A DNA stretch of 64,000 nt from Melitaea cinxia (taxonomy: Eukaryota > Arthropoda > Insecta > Lepidoptera > Nymphalidae), in assembly GCF_905220565.1 (NCBI RefSeq), contig NC_059417.1, positions 5,967,018-6,031,017 on the forward strand. Reading direction: 5' to 3'. The first letter of the stretch is position 1. The number at the start of each line of letters is the position of its first letter. Position numbers and translations under genes: made by a program. This document shows positions 10,183 to 21,999 of this stretch, piece by piece. Below the pieces are notes generated by a model that did not search any database, was not told where the DNA came from, and saw only the letters and a list, made by a program, of their open reading frames with translations.

Positions 10183-13100
10183 AAAGGTTAACACATTTTG
10201 GAAAAGAAATAGAAAGTCGCGAATAAAAATTAATTCATATATATAATTGACGTCAGTTGGTTGGCTGGACGACTTCAAACACAAATCACTAGAATCCAGT
10301 CACCGTATATTTTCTCCAGAAAACTAATGAAAAAGTCACCATGACAGTTAAAATCATCGTCCTATTTCCGACTTACTGACTCAAATGAGTCACTGAGTGA
10401 GTAGTTTTGCAGTTTGTTTTTAAAAAAAAAATTAAAATTTATAAATGTCTATTAAATTGGAACTACTAATATACAGTTAGAATTATAATTTCCATCAACA
10501 TTTTTATAATGGATAGTTCGATCTGGTAGCTTTTTAAAAGAAATTTCATTCAGTTAAAAACGATCATGCTATATTTAATTTTATCGATTTATTGACCATG
10601 ACAATATTTTATATTAATTTTTAATTTACAAAATTATTTTAGGTTTTTGTATGATTATAGCTTTTTCAGTAGTTTTATTGTTTGTAAATTGTAAACCTTG
10701 AAATTGCACCTCAATTCCAATTTATTGTGTCGAAAAATGCATTAAATGTTTCGATTAGAATGTACAAAATGTAATTGATACGAGTTAGTAGTAGTTAGAT
10801 ACATAGGAGTTTTAGTACAAGGACGGCTCAGATCTTCCGAAACGGTATGCTTGATATAAAACTTCCTAAAACTGCTTTCAATGTAAATAAGGAACAATGT
10901 TTACGACGAAATAGTCGTAAATTCTGTTTCGGCGCCCGACTGGGACAAATTGAGATCTAACAGCTGTTGTTAAAAAGGTTTGTTTAGGTTTAGAAATAGG
11001 TTATTGAACGGGGATTAATAGGGTCAGTTTGATTAACATTTTTCATTCTATAATTTTTATTTTTATATGATAATTTACTTTTAGGGATTATATCGTATTT
11101 TCGTCAAATGTTAAAATATAATATTCGCATGAAATTGCAACGTTTGAGAACGCAATTACTTATGTCAGGAACTTCAAGTCCGAATCGATAAATTATTTTA
11201 GTGCTGAATAGCCTATTTATATAGAAGACTATAGGCTATATAACATCACACAACAGCCAACAGAAGCGGAGTATCAATATCTGCCGATGTTACAGACATA
11301 TAAACTAAATTCTTCCTAGTTTTGTTAGAAGTTAGTTGTAAAATAAGTAATACTTATTTTAATTATAATAATAAGTCCGCTTCGCAATGACAATTTTAAG
11401 CTAAACTTCTTAACTAATTGTATCAGTTTCCTTCAAATAAATATATACAAGTTTATTATATATCTACATTTTATTGGAGATGATACGTTACAAAATAAAT
11501 TTAACAGGTCTATGAAAACTAGAATAATAACAGTACATCCACATACAATATGTACATACAACAACAAGTGTCTCAAAGTGAAAGAAATTAGTTCTTCCAA
11601 TGAATTATTGTCTTGCAAGCGTGTTTCAAAAGATCCCTGATCGAGTAGACCATTGTTCTACACGTCACAATACAATGAAACTATCAAGCCAATTCTGAGT
11701 TTTGGACGTTTTCCAAGTTTCGAAAAGCGTTCAACTGTCTAATCCTCGGAACAGACGCCGCTGAACGTGGCATGAAAGAACTAGGGGAATTGTGTTTATC
11801 GTTTAATTGTATTTATAATGAACGTGAAATTAAACTTACATATTTCTTCGTTTGAATTTTTAATTGTAAATAAATGTAATGTTTTGTTACAATTGTTTCA
11901 ACTCCCTATTAAATGTGAAAATTTCATTTAATTATAAAAATGTATTGTAAGAATGAGAACCACTTAGCAGAAAAAATATAGAAAAAATGGTGACTAAATT
12001 AGTTTTTTGTGGCTTAATAAGTTACAAAATTTAATATATTTAAAAATGTAAGAAATTTTTTATAAAAATTCTATTCCTTGTAAGCAAAATTTGGGTTGTG
12101 TGGAAGAAACGATTAATTAACTAGTTACAAATCCGCCCATTATTACTACACAATCTGTAATATTAAAACTATTTTTAATCACATATTGTTTTAATCACAA
12201 ATGTGTTTTTACAAATTTAATTTTTAGATTAATTTATTGACTAAACATTAATTTTTAATAAAAATAAATACACCATTAGAAATTAAAAAAAAATGTCTAC
12301 ACATATCTATAGACATTGGAAATATAGAATTGTCTAAAGGAGTAGTCTAGAAAGTGCTCATTAAAATGTTAGAAGTAAGAAATTTGAATACGAAACTTTG
12401 CTAAAGAAAATTGATGTCACGTTAAATTTGTCTTGTTCTGTTCTTGTCGCACACGAAGATCATTCGAATTCAACGTATTTACGTCTCAAATTTAAATCAC
12501 TTTCGTCTGGCGATGCTTTGATTCTAGGGATACTATTGTTACAAATATTTATTACATAATTTTTTCATAACATTGAGTATATTGTAGTACGTAATTTACT
12601 TTGAGTATATTGTAGTACTGATAGTGTATTTTGTTTGTTCATACTAGACGGCTTATGTGGTTTCATTTTCGTTGACGTCAGTTACTACTTTTACACCAAT
12701 GTAAAGCCTATTGAGATGTCTTTGCTTTAGAAACATGCTTTCTACTCTTGAAAGTAAAGATTTAAAAAAAGACTACTAGATTCTTAAGACTGTCAAAGAA
12801 AACTTTTCAAACAAAAATTACTAGCGCGGTATACCGAAAAATAATCTGCAACTACAGTACAACCATCATTTAGGCAAAATATATGAAATCTTAACATAAA
12901 TACTGCTAATACCTATTAATATTCACAATATTATCGCTGCATCGATAAAATTAAAAACAAAAGAAATAACTGCACTTACTAAATATAAGACACTATTTCT
13001 TAATATTAAACTGTTATTAAATGAGAAGAGAACCAAAAAAAAAAAAAAACTGTTTGAAAAAGCTTTTTAAATGTGATTCGATCTTTTCCTGTTAAATCTT

Positions 13101-13427
13101 TGAATTATGGATTTTTTTCTTGAACGTATAATTATATTCATACGAATACACTTGATAATAATTATGTTTTTATTAACAACTCATTGAAATTATCCATATA
13201 AAAAATTATCTGTAAGAAATAAATTTAAAAATATACTTAAAAAGTATAGAACAATTAATAATGTAGTAAATTATTCTACTGGCAACTCATAAATAAAGTT
13301 ATTAAAAAAGAAAAAATCACACCATACAATTTTATTTCACAATCGCGTTAAAACATCGATAAACTTCGATTTTTAAATTTCGAATTTCGAACGTGTCAAT
13401 TCATCAAAGCGGATTGGATAACACGTT
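10183..13427. other. 3.2 kb AT-rich DNA without supported features
   Basis: This is the longest stretch where I see no recognisable element. A small ORF at 11433-11618 (-) has no motif. A 16-base A run lies near 13036. Confidence 0.4.
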
Positions 13428-13482
13428 ATAGACGCGCGAACGGCGCCGCACGCGCAGCGAGACTGACCGGAGACGGTGTGTT
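13428..13482. promoter_or_regulatory. CpG-rich patch in AT-rich DNA
   Basis: About 55 bp rich in CG dinucleotides (ACGCGCGAACGGCGCCGCAC and following) stand out from very AT-rich surroundings. Such patches can mark promoters or regulatory DNA in insects, but I see no TATA element or ORF attached. The role is uncertain. Confidence 0.25.
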
Positions 13483-14082
13483 CAACACAAATCATTTACC
13501 TTTAACTGCTATTTCCTTTCCATTATCCGCATAAGTGCGAAAGAGACTGCAATAACAATATCCCAATCCCAAGGTGCGAAGTAGGCATTGTTTCACTAAT
13601 CCTCTCAAGGACGAAATAAGCTAAGAAAATGTGTCTATGAAATGTTAGCTGTGCTGCGCCTACATGGTATTTTACGGCACTTTTAACTGCCGTAGGCGAT
13701 TCGTAACTTTATTTATAATTCGTATTAACATATGTTCCGAGATAATATTGGGTCGTTAAGTTTAACGAAATAACTTACGCAACGAACAAAATATGCAGAT
13801 ATCGATGAATAATTTATTAGATATAAAGTATATAAATTATATTTTTTATTATACAAACGCACACGCACAAATAGACATGTGCGTGCTACATATTTACGTA
13901 TCGTGAATAAAAATTATTTAAATATAAAAACGAAATTAATAATTTGAGAAAACAATGCTGATGATGATTTTCCTTAGAACAAACAAAGAAGTTCCTGCCA
14001 ATAGGAAAATATTCTATTATTTACATTACGTACATTATTTACTAATGTGTTTATTAATATTTATTATTTATTTAAAAAATCG

Positions 14083-14238
14083 ACAATGCGGAACAATCAC
14101 GCGGAGGTCGTTGTACAAGCGGCGCGGGCGCTTACACGTAGTATTGAGATCGTGAGTCATGTAAATAGGGTGATCTTGTGTACGCAAGTTTATTGGACTA
14201 CGGCGTTAGGCTACGATGTATTGAACAGTAGGATTTAA
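14083..14238 (+). CDS. short coding-like fragment, unrecognised
   Basis: From the ATG at about 14083 the plus strand reads ~51 codons with balanced, moderately GC-rich codon use and a Val/Ala/Arg-rich composition (AEVVVQAARALTRSIEIVSH), ending in TAA at 14236-14238. This contrasts with the flanking AT-rich DNA. It could be an exon or a fossil of a mobile-element protein. No domain is recognisable. Confidence 0.2.
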   Translation, partial: TMRNNHAEVVVQAARALTRSIEIVSHVNRVILCTQVYWTTALGYDVLNSRI

Positions 14239-14911
14239 GAATGAGAAGTTATGTAAACTTTCATCTATTCTTAGAAAGAATAGGATACGTATAGGAGAAG
14301 ATAGTCGGATCAGAGAGTAGGTATAGAGTAAATAAAGTTTCTTAAATTTTCACTATTAATGAAGTTCGTTTTGTATTTGAAAAGGAAAATAAAATCAATA
14401 TACTTATACTGTTGTATTTTGTTTTATATACATTAAATGTAAAAATAATGTTTTTTTAATAACCTCGTATGTATCGAAAATTTAGCAGACAATAATTAAT
14501 AATAACAGATATTTAAAACGTAAAAGAGAAATAACAAGATTAAGATTTTAAAGAAAGTTTTAAAATATTAAAATTAAAAACCTCTATATAGGAACTTAAC
14601 CGTCCAAAAATTATAAATTATAAAAAAATATATGACAAACTGAAAGCCGATGAAGATGAAAGCAGTTCCTAACAAACACAATAAGACAATATCTCCTAAA
14701 TATTTCTATCATACACTAGCCAGTAAATCATCATTAGAGACGCGAATATATATCATCAGTCGTCATTTCGTTAAAACATCAACATCCGCTTAAACGAAAC
14801 AATTAAAGAATGGATCGATTTAAACGAATGATATCAATCATTATTCTGAATGTTTGAATAGAGTCGACATCTACAAAGTGATAGCAAAAATAGTTTTGTG
14901 CTGATAGCGTA
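14239..14911. other. AT-rich DNA, no feature seen
   Basis: No supported ORF, RNA or repeat. Confidence 0.4.
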
Positions 14912-14974
14912 CTCTTCACCTATACATGGGGAAAGAGGCCTATGGCCAGCAGTGGTATGTTACTGGTTGAATCA
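14912..14974 (+). repeat. SINE S2 3'-tail fragment
   Basis: The text ATGGGGAAAGAGGCCTATGG...CAGCAGTGGTATGTTAC matches the 3' end of SINE family S2 (compare 57.5 kb). The head is missing. Confidence 0.6.
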
Positions 14975-15169
14975 GTCGCAAAAAAACCTGGTAGTGTAAT
15001 GTTCATTCATCATTACTGTTGTTTTCAGTTCATTACTCCCAAAAATTTCCTTGTACAAGTCAAAGTGATTCAGCTATCATCAAAAACTACCATTAGCAAA
15101 TCTACATTTAGTAGTTACTGTAATACACCATTTATAGAATATCTCTATCTAAAAAGGTAATTGATTCAC

Positions 15170-15503
15170 GCCCGGTTTCCGAAAGGCTGATCAAAGTAAA
15201 ATTAACAAATCATCTGTCAAATCTCTTGTTAAGTATCAAATGAGTTGCGTACGACGACACAACTCATTACATCACAACTAACATTTTCTGTAGGTTTTGA
15301 TACATCACAAATATATAAAATAATATTTAATTATAATGTGACATGACCACATGTTACAAACCGAATGTCAAATCAAACTAATCGAGGCTTAGTTAATTTT
15401 GCTGTGAATGACATTTCCGCAACTCAAATTGATTTGACAGCCGTGTTAAATCTAACAGCCGTTTAGTAGACCTATACTTTGACAAACGTTTCAGAAACCG
15501 GGC
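15170..15503. mobile_element. TIR element, ~334 bp, non-autonomous
   Basis: GCCCGGTTTC (15170-15179) and GAAACCGGGC (15494-15503) are perfect 10-bp ends. Allowing mismatches the inverted similarity runs ~30 bp inward (GAAA...TCAAAGTA on both sides). The interior is AT-rich and non-coding. This fits a MITE. No clear duplication was seen. Confidence 0.75.
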
Positions 15504-15528
15504 ATCAGTCTTTGACTTTAAATCTCTT

Positions 15529-15957
15529 TAACCGACTTAAAAAAAGGAGGAGGTTACTCAATTCGACCGTATCTAATTTTTTTTGTATGTTCGGGAATAA
15601 TTTCCTTGTTTATGAACTGATTTTGATTTTTTTTTTGTTGGTAAGGACATATCCCTGGTGTGGCACCATGATAAGGAAACCAGGATCTGACGATTGGATC
15701 CCAGATAAATCGAGGGAAACTCGAAAATTCGCATAACTTTTTACTGGGTGTACCGATTTTGATGATTTTTAATTTAATCGAAAGCCGATGTTTATTATGT
15801 GGTCACATTTAAATTTCATCGAGATCTGATAACAACTTTTTGAGTAATCTTAGATAACGCGTATTTACTTGACTATTTTTTCGTCTACCTACGTTGTATT
15901 ATTTGTCGATGTAATTGAAGTCGGTTTTTTTTTCGTTTGCCTGCAAACACAATTATT
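15529..15957 (+). repeat. family C interspersed repeat, near full length
   Basis: It runs from TTAACCGACTT and an AAAAAGGAGGAGGTTACTCA stretch to TTGAAGTCGGTT and GTTTGCCTGCAAACACAATT. The AACCGACTT and AAGTCGGTT ends are inverted to each other, and a GTTTGC...GCAAAC hairpin lies at the 3' side. Seven copies in whole or part occur in the window. The class (DNA element or Helitron-like) is unresolved. An ORF inside is spurious. Confidence 0.75.
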
Positions 15958-16374
15958 GTATATTGATCAAGCAATCAGACTTCCCGTAGGCCCGTAGCGA
16001 TATCGACATTTGAATAATATGTCACTTGCACACGTTGCCAATTAAACGAGCCGGAAATTTGATTTGCGAAACATATTGATATATACATATAGACTATGTG
16101 TAAAATGAAAAAGTATAGGTACAGAGGAAAATTTGCAGAAATGTTAAACAATATTTAAGAACTTCATTATTAAAGTTATTAAATTTTATAGGAATCATGA
16201 ACATTAACTTAGAAGATGAAACTTCAGCTGAAATTTCAGTCGTTGTTTGTTAGGTACTTCTGTCAGTCCTAAATTTAGTAGTGTGATTATGAAGTTTTTT
16301 AATAGAAGAGAAAACGACCTTTTCCACGTCTTTCGATGTCCAGTGGTTTATATAGTACCGGTTTAGCTTAGAGT
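15958..16374. other. AT-rich DNA, no feature seen
   Basis: Nothing recognised. Confidence 0.4.
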
Positions 16375-16386
16375 ATCAACATAACT

Positions 16387-16701
16387 GCTGTGTGGTTACG
16401 GCAGTAAATAATATAGCCACCCCTCTCTTCCCTGGGTGTCAAAAGAGACTAAAGGATAACACAGTTCTACTACTACCTTGGAACATAAAAAGCCGACCGA
16501 CGGCGGAATAACTATCTCACTGCTGGCTTTGAAATACACAGGCCAAAGACGGGCAGCAGCGTCTTCGATGCGACATAGGTCACTAACCCGCCTGCTCAGC
16601 GTAGTGACTATAGGCAAAACACATGAGTTCGCGCTATAATGTCTGGTGCCAGCTTGGGGTGGCATATGTCCAGCAATGTACTGCGATAGGCTGAAGTGGT
16701 G
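16387..16701 (+). mobile_element. family A retroposon, full length, with TSD
   Basis: The copy starts GCTGTGTGGTTACGGCAG and ends at GGCTGAAGTGGT. It is flanked by ATCAACATAACT at 16375-16386 and 16702-16713, a perfect 12-bp duplication. The 112-codon minus-strand ORF across it is not a gene. It is more diverged from its relatives than the copy at 34 kb. Confidence 0.85.
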
Positions 16702-16713
16702 ATCAACATAACT

Positions 16714-17019
16714 CAATATGGTGGTATATCTCAATGGAGCAGAATATAATAAAATAGTTGTTACCAGCGAAGTGCATACACCTAGTAGCCTTCACAATCA
16801 TAAATTATTTCATTCGTATTGTGTTCATTTAACTATTAAAACGTTTTAACTCTGTACTTAAGAAGTTATTAAACGTATTATATGTTTTTACTAGCGTTAA
16901 ACCCATTTGTGTGCATTTACTACTTGAAATGATTTGACCTTTACGGTTAATACTCTACTAAAATAGAGATTAATATTATATTATTAATTATATTAATAAT
17001 ATTATATTATTATAGTTAA
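16714..17019. other. AT-rich DNA with an A/T inverted repeat
   Basis: Around 16965-17010, alternating ATTAATATTATATTATTAAT text is largely self-complementary. Nothing else was seen. Confidence 0.4.
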
Positions 17020-17275
17020 CTGAGGTAGTAGGGTACAGCAGGAAATTTTCTGCTGAAAATATGGAGCAGCCCGCCTGGGGTAGTACTTCGACCTTACAGA
17101 AAATCTCAGCTAGTTAATACAGTTTATAACCAGTGTTGTGTTCATGTTGGTGAGTAAGGTGACCAGAGCTCCTGTGGGGGGATTGGGGACAGGGTCGACA
17201 ACGCGTTTGCATCGCTTACCATCAGCTGAGCCAGTACGATTGTTTGCCAACCTAGTTATATATTTAAAAAAAAAA
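17020..17275 (+). mobile_element. family B poly(A)-tailed retroposon
   Basis: The family runs from CTGAGGTAGTAGGGTACAGCAGG through GACCTTACAG and CAGAGCTCCTG to GCTTACCATCAG, TTGTTTGCCAACCTAG and an A-rich tail. Six copies lie in the window on both strands. The A tail and the short duplication around the copy at 36.9 kb indicate retroposition. The small minus-strand ORF here is spurious. Confidence 0.7.
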
Positions 17276-18200
17276 TCATAACTAAGCCTTCTGATTTCCT
17301 TTTGTAAAGACGTTTGTTTCCATATGTTCCAATTGGACAAATATTTCTATAAACTATATCAATGTATTGATTATTATATTACACCTATTTGGGTATTATG
17401 TGGCACCTGTAATGTTTTTACAAAGTATTTAAATTATGTTTTTCTATCATATACTTGATATTTACTTTTTATTATACGAATAATTTTATTAATTTAAAGG
17501 TTAGTACTATGAATATTAAATATTTTGAAATACAAATTAACAGATATATTACAAAAAATAGCATGAAAAGCAAAGCAAACGAGTAATTATTAAATTACAT
17601 TCACAGAACCAGAAAAAAAAATCCATAGCAAAATGTAATGTATGTACGTTTTGATTATAGTCCGAGATCCGAACTAGACGTGATCTTCACCCAGTTACTT
17701 AATGGATAAAAATTAAATAATTATCTTCTTTATATGTTAAAAATAAATCGCGAAAGGGTTGACTGGAAAATTACTGGTCATTGGTGGAGTTCGTCTCTAG
17801 TTCATATCTTCTACTATTACACATTATCATTAATATTAAACACTCGTATTTTGTCGTGTAATATTTACTATTGTATTAAATGAGCTTAAAAATATATTTT
17901 TATTATACACTCATTCGTTATCCCTACATACTAATTTTACTATCATTAGTTTGGATTTTTTTAAAGTATAGGCATAACTATTAAAAAACATAAATAAATT
18001 TATAAATAACTAATTAAAACTGACATTTGATTGTACCTAATAACGTTACAATCATTCTATGCATATAATTAAAAAAAATTAAATGACAAATATTCTGATA
18101 CATAATTATTATAAGCTGATCAGATATATATCGCATTAAAAAATAACATAATACAAATATAACCTAAATTTCAAACAACCGCAACATTATTGCGTTGTAA
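17276..18200. other. AT-rich DNA, no feature seen
   Basis: Nothing recognised. Confidence 0.4.
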
Positions 18201-18392
18201 TTATCGGCTACGTAGATTCTCTATTTTATTGGCCTGCTCTAAATTCATATCTTTGCTCTTAAAATTACCGAGATCGGATGTCGAAAGGATCCAAGATATG
18301 TTTGACCACTCCTTATCATCCATTAACGTTGCAAACTTTACGTCGGAAACGACAGCCTTGACCTTGTGGGATGCTAGTCGCTTAATGGACAT
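18201..18392 (-). pseudogene. coding-like fragment with a diverged partner at 20.6 kb
   Basis: The minus strand is open for 63 codons with balanced composition (KAVVSDVKFATLMDDKEWSN). The stretch 18312-18366 is about 80% identical to 20576-20631, where the same minus-strand frame reads KGIVADIMFASLM before a stop. Two copies retaining similar amino acids suggest descent from a protein-coding ancestor, either a gene duplicate or a mobile-element ORF. The family is not recognised. The competing 87-codon plus-strand frame is judged a shadow. Confidence 0.4.
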
Positions 18393-19017
18393 GCGTTATA
18401 TACGATGGCATATTAAAATTATTGAATTTTCGATGATAGCATTAAGGAGTTAAGATCCACCATATCCATTTAACGAAAAAAATCGTAATTTTTATTAAGT
18501 CACTTTTTTAAGTACAAAATTTTTGGAAAATGTTCTCTTTGTGCTCGATGGTAAATTAACATCGTACGTAAGGAGATCTGCGTATTTCCTATTTCTCCTG
18601 TCTTTTTAGAACCTTTTAGGGTAACAGAACATTTTGGTAGAGATGACTTGGTAAGCACAATATCATACTGTAACAGTAGGTCACACTTTTCCGCTACATA
18701 ACAATTGATAAACTAAAAACTACTAAGGCATAAAAAAACCTAAATTGTCAAAAATGTATAGATATTTTATTTTATTTTGTATTGAGGAAATAGGTTATGT
18801 ATGATGAGCGTGTGTTGTCTGGTGTATACGTATAATAAATTGTCTTTTATCACTTGTCATTGATTTTTATTCCTAACAAATATATCAAAGGTTAAGGGTC
18901 AAAGATAAATAATTATTGCATAAATATTACTTAGAAGTCGATAGTAGTCAGTAATTGTGAGTTGAAGTTTAAAGTATCTTAAAATTAATTATACAAAATA
19001 ATATAAATATATACATA
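18393..19017. other. AT-rich DNA, no feature seen
   Basis: Nothing recognised. Confidence 0.4.
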
Positions 19018-20485
19018 CTAGCTGTGCCCGCGGCTTCGCCCGCGTTGAAATTAGTGTGTCACAAAGTTTTCCCGGTAAATTTCCAGTGAAACTCTCATCA
19101 AAATCGGCTTAGCCGTTCCGTAAACCTTCCTCTTGCCAGTGGTGGAGCCCTCTCTCCAATGGTGAAACCGCATGAAAATCAGTTCTGTAGATTTTGAGCG
19201 AATCGATCACATACACTTTTGGGGACTTTGTTTTATAGTACACTAACTGTTGTCCGCGACTACGTCCGCGTGGTTATGAAGATATGCATTACTATTAAGA
19301 TGGTGAACGCAAATTATTTTTTTTATTTCAGTCACTTGAAATGCTTATCAAACTGAGTAACTTTTTAAAAGGCACAATTTAGTATAATTTAATAGTTATT
19401 TTTATAAAACCTCTCTATACACCACATTTTTAGTTTTGTTTTCAGGCTGTATATCTTTCATACAAACTATCAACCCTAATTAAACCCCCTTAGCGGTGGA
19501 ATATTGTAAAATCCGTTCTTAGCGGACGTCTGCTAACTATAATCTACCTCCCTGCCAAATTTTATCTTTGTCCAACCTGGATGGATAGACCATCCAGCGG
19601 TTTTTGAGTTCTCGTGATGCGTGAGCTATTTACCTTTCTCTTTTATATATATAGATAACGATGCATTATTTGGACACCTCATCACCATCTAAAGAGCGTA
19701 CATTTTATATTTCAAGTCTCTTACTTCAAAAACATAGGACTTTCATACAAACTTCCAACCCCCGTTTTATCCTTTTAGGGATCGAGTTTCGTGAAATCAT
19801 CTCTTAGCAGATATTTAGGCCCTATAAGGAACCTACCTGCCAAATTTCAAGTTTGTAGCTGTTATAGTTTCGGAGATTTCGTGATGAGGGAGTCAACCTA
19901 CCATCCCCCGTTTTAACCCCAAAAAGGAGTTGATTTCTAAAGATACATTATTTGGACACCTTCTCACCATCTAAAGAGCATATATTTTAAATTTCAAGTC
20001 TCTTACTTCAAATACATAGGACTTTCATACAAACTTCCAAACCCCGTTTTATCCCCTTAGGGGTCGAGTTTCGTAAAATCATCTCTTAGTGGATGTTTAC
20101 GCCCTATAAGAAACCTACCTGCCAAATTTCAAGTTTGTAGCTGTTATAGTTTCGGAGATTTCGTGATGAGGAAGTCAACCTACCATCCCCCGTTTTAACC
20201 CCAAAAGGGGGTTGATTTCTAAAGATACATTATTTGGACGCCTTCTTATCATCTATAGAGCATACATTTTAAATTTCAAGTCTCTTACTTCAAAAACATA
20301 GGACTTTCATACAAACTTGCAACCCCCGTTTTACCCCCTTAGGGGTCGAGTTTCGTAAAATCCGTTCTTAGCGGATGTCTACGTCCAATAAGGAGCCTAC
20401 CTGCCAAATTTCAACTTTGTAGGTGTTATAGTTTCGGAGATTTCGTGATGAGTGAGTGACCTTTCGCTTTTATATATATTATAGA
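19018..20485 (-). mobile_element. Helitron complex
   Basis: Two minus-strand Helitron-like 3' ends occur: CTAG with a GCGGGCGAAGCCGCGGGCAC end at 19018, and a related GC-rich head near 19246. Two 5'-type ends (minus strand TCTATATATATA) lie at 19655 and 20485, the latter flanked by T as expected. Between them is a tandem array. The best reading is nested or internally amplified non-autonomous Helitrons. No Rep/helicase ORF is present. Confidence 0.65.
19664..20485 (-). repeat. 282-bp tandem array, 2.9 units
   Basis: The motif CATTATTTGGAC starts at 19664, 19946 and 20228, giving exact 282-bp spacing twice. Each unit repeats GGACTTTCATACAAACTT, CCTACCTGCCAAATTTCAA and GTTTCGGAGATTTCGTGATG. 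A more diverged related unit precedes the array at ~19440-19655. The last unit runs into the Helitron's 5' end. The units are very similar, suggesting recent amplification. Confidence 0.9.
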
Positions 20486-20575
20486 TTTTCTCTTAAGGGT
20501 AAAAGGTAAAGGTTTTTAAAAAATCAATTTATATTTTTCCAAGGTGCAAACTCGGATCGATACGTTCGACTGTTT

Positions 20576-20631
20576 CTTATCCGTGCATTAACGATGCAAA
20601 CATTATGTCGGCAACGATACCCTTGGGCTTG
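20576..20631 (-). pseudogene. partner of the 18.3-kb coding-like fragment
   Basis: About 56 bp align at roughly 80% to 18312-18366. On the minus strand the frame reads KGIVADIMFASLM and then meets a stop. It is a decayed relative of an unrecognised coding sequence. Confidence 0.35.
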
Positions 20632-20787
20632 ATTAATGTGAGAACATATTACCTATATGTTAACCACTGAGACGGACACATTAAAGATATATTACTTTTA
20701 AATTGAATCTTAGAAGATTTTCGTTCCTGTCTATACGTACAAGTGTCTTCTTACACCGTTTCGAAACACATATTACATTATTGATTG

Positions 20788-20884
20788 CTGGATGAGGATT
20801 CCGGAAAACCAGGAGGACTTCGCGAACTTGGGGAGGCCTATGTCCAGCAGTGGACTGCAATAGGCTTAACTGACTGATTGACTA
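20788..20884 (+). mobile_element. RTE-type LINE 3' end
   Basis: The plus strand encodes LRELGEAYVQQWTAIG, which I recognise as the usual C-terminal ending of RTE-clade reverse transcriptase ORFs in insects. It is followed by a short ACTGACTGATTGACT tail instead of poly(A), as expected for RTE elements. The last ~35 bp resemble the tails of families A and S2. Confidence 0.7.
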
Positions 20885-20885
20885 C

Positions 20886-21640
20886 ATTATTGAAAGAATA
20901 TTTTCGCTAGCTATGTGTACATGTAGTATGTATACATCATAATTTAATAACTCAAATATCATAAACGTTTGATTATTACTTTATTTAAAAAAAAAAAGGA
21001 GTCACTGAAAGTATTAACAAAACAAAATCAATCCGGAACCTACTAGCCTTGAAACAGAATTTATGACAACTGTTTTTATTCAAACAGGGCTTCACGATAT
21101 TAACGTTACCAAAGAACAGTTAAAGGTAATGTATAAATACTTATATATTTTAGACATAAGGCAGTTCCTACTGTGCTTAGATAAAATGACTGCTTTTGTA
21201 AAATTTTGACACCATTACGTTTCTTTTATGATTACAATATAAAATATATATTTCACCTTATTTAAAGACCTACATTAATATAACAATGCCATACATACAT
21301 GTAGTAGAAACAACTCCACAGCTTGAACTTAATTTTCTCCGATTTCCATATTTACCTATACTTTACCGCCTTTTACCCAAGCACGGCAGAATGTTTGTAA
21401 GAATAAACAACTGGTTAGTGAACTTCGTTCTATTATTATCAGTAACAATAATATAACATAGTCTACAGATCCTGATCGAGATGCACCGTATCCCACAGTA
21501 CGGCTGTGAGAACTGGGTTCACATACTTCCGCGTTTTGTTTAAAACACTTTAGTCTCTTACAGCTTACTTAGTAAGTCGTGGGAGTGTTTTCTTTCACGC
21601 TATTTAACGCTTAATATTACTTACTTTCAAACCGAAATAT
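20886..21640. other. AT-rich DNA, no feature seen
   Basis: Nothing recognised. Confidence 0.4.
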
Positions 21641-21645
21641 TTTAC

Positions 21646-21703
21646 ATTTCTCCAACATGAAACAAGAGGCCTACACCCGGCGGTGGGATATTACAAGCTG
21701 AAT
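21646..21703 (+). repeat. SINE S2 3'-tail fragment
   Basis: ACAAGAGGCCTACACCCGGC and GGTGGGATATTACAAGCTGAA match the S2 tail. Head absent. Confidence 0.55.
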
Positions 21704-21740
21704 CAAAACCAAAATATTGCTTTATATCAAATATTTAAAA

Positions 21741-21900
21741 AAGAACTGCGGAGTTTCGGGCTGGTTCTTCTCTGCAGAATCGTAATTCCGAATCGGTGGA
21801 AGCTTCATACTAAACATTATAAAATAAACATTGATATACCGTATTACATCATTTTAAAATGACGATTTGACAGGGCTTTTGAAAAACATTTGTTCAAGTA
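21741..21900 (+). repeat. family D interspersed repeat
   Basis: The family is defined by AACTGCGGA..., TCTCTGCAGAAT, and further on AAAATGACGAT followed by a GCTTTT/GTGCTT step and T-rich text. Copies occur at 28.8 and 43.4 kb. It resembles the 3' end of a LINE or SINE widespread in Lepidoptera, but the class is uncertain. Confidence 0.5.
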
Positions 21901-21999
21901 TGCACTTGAACCATTTTTCTTTCTTTCTTTTACTATAAAATAAAACTCGCCAACCCTTGTCGAATAAATTGACTAAACTATATTTATATTATGAGGGTC

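Noticed and set aside
16396..16734. 112-codon minus-strand ORF
   Set aside because: It is a translation of a family A retroposon; similar ORFs arise at 4.1, 34.0, 58.1 and 62.6 kb for the same reason.
19664..20485. Possible CRISPR-like or satellite array
   Set aside because: The units are long, adjacent without spacers and end at a Helitron terminus, in a eukaryotic context.
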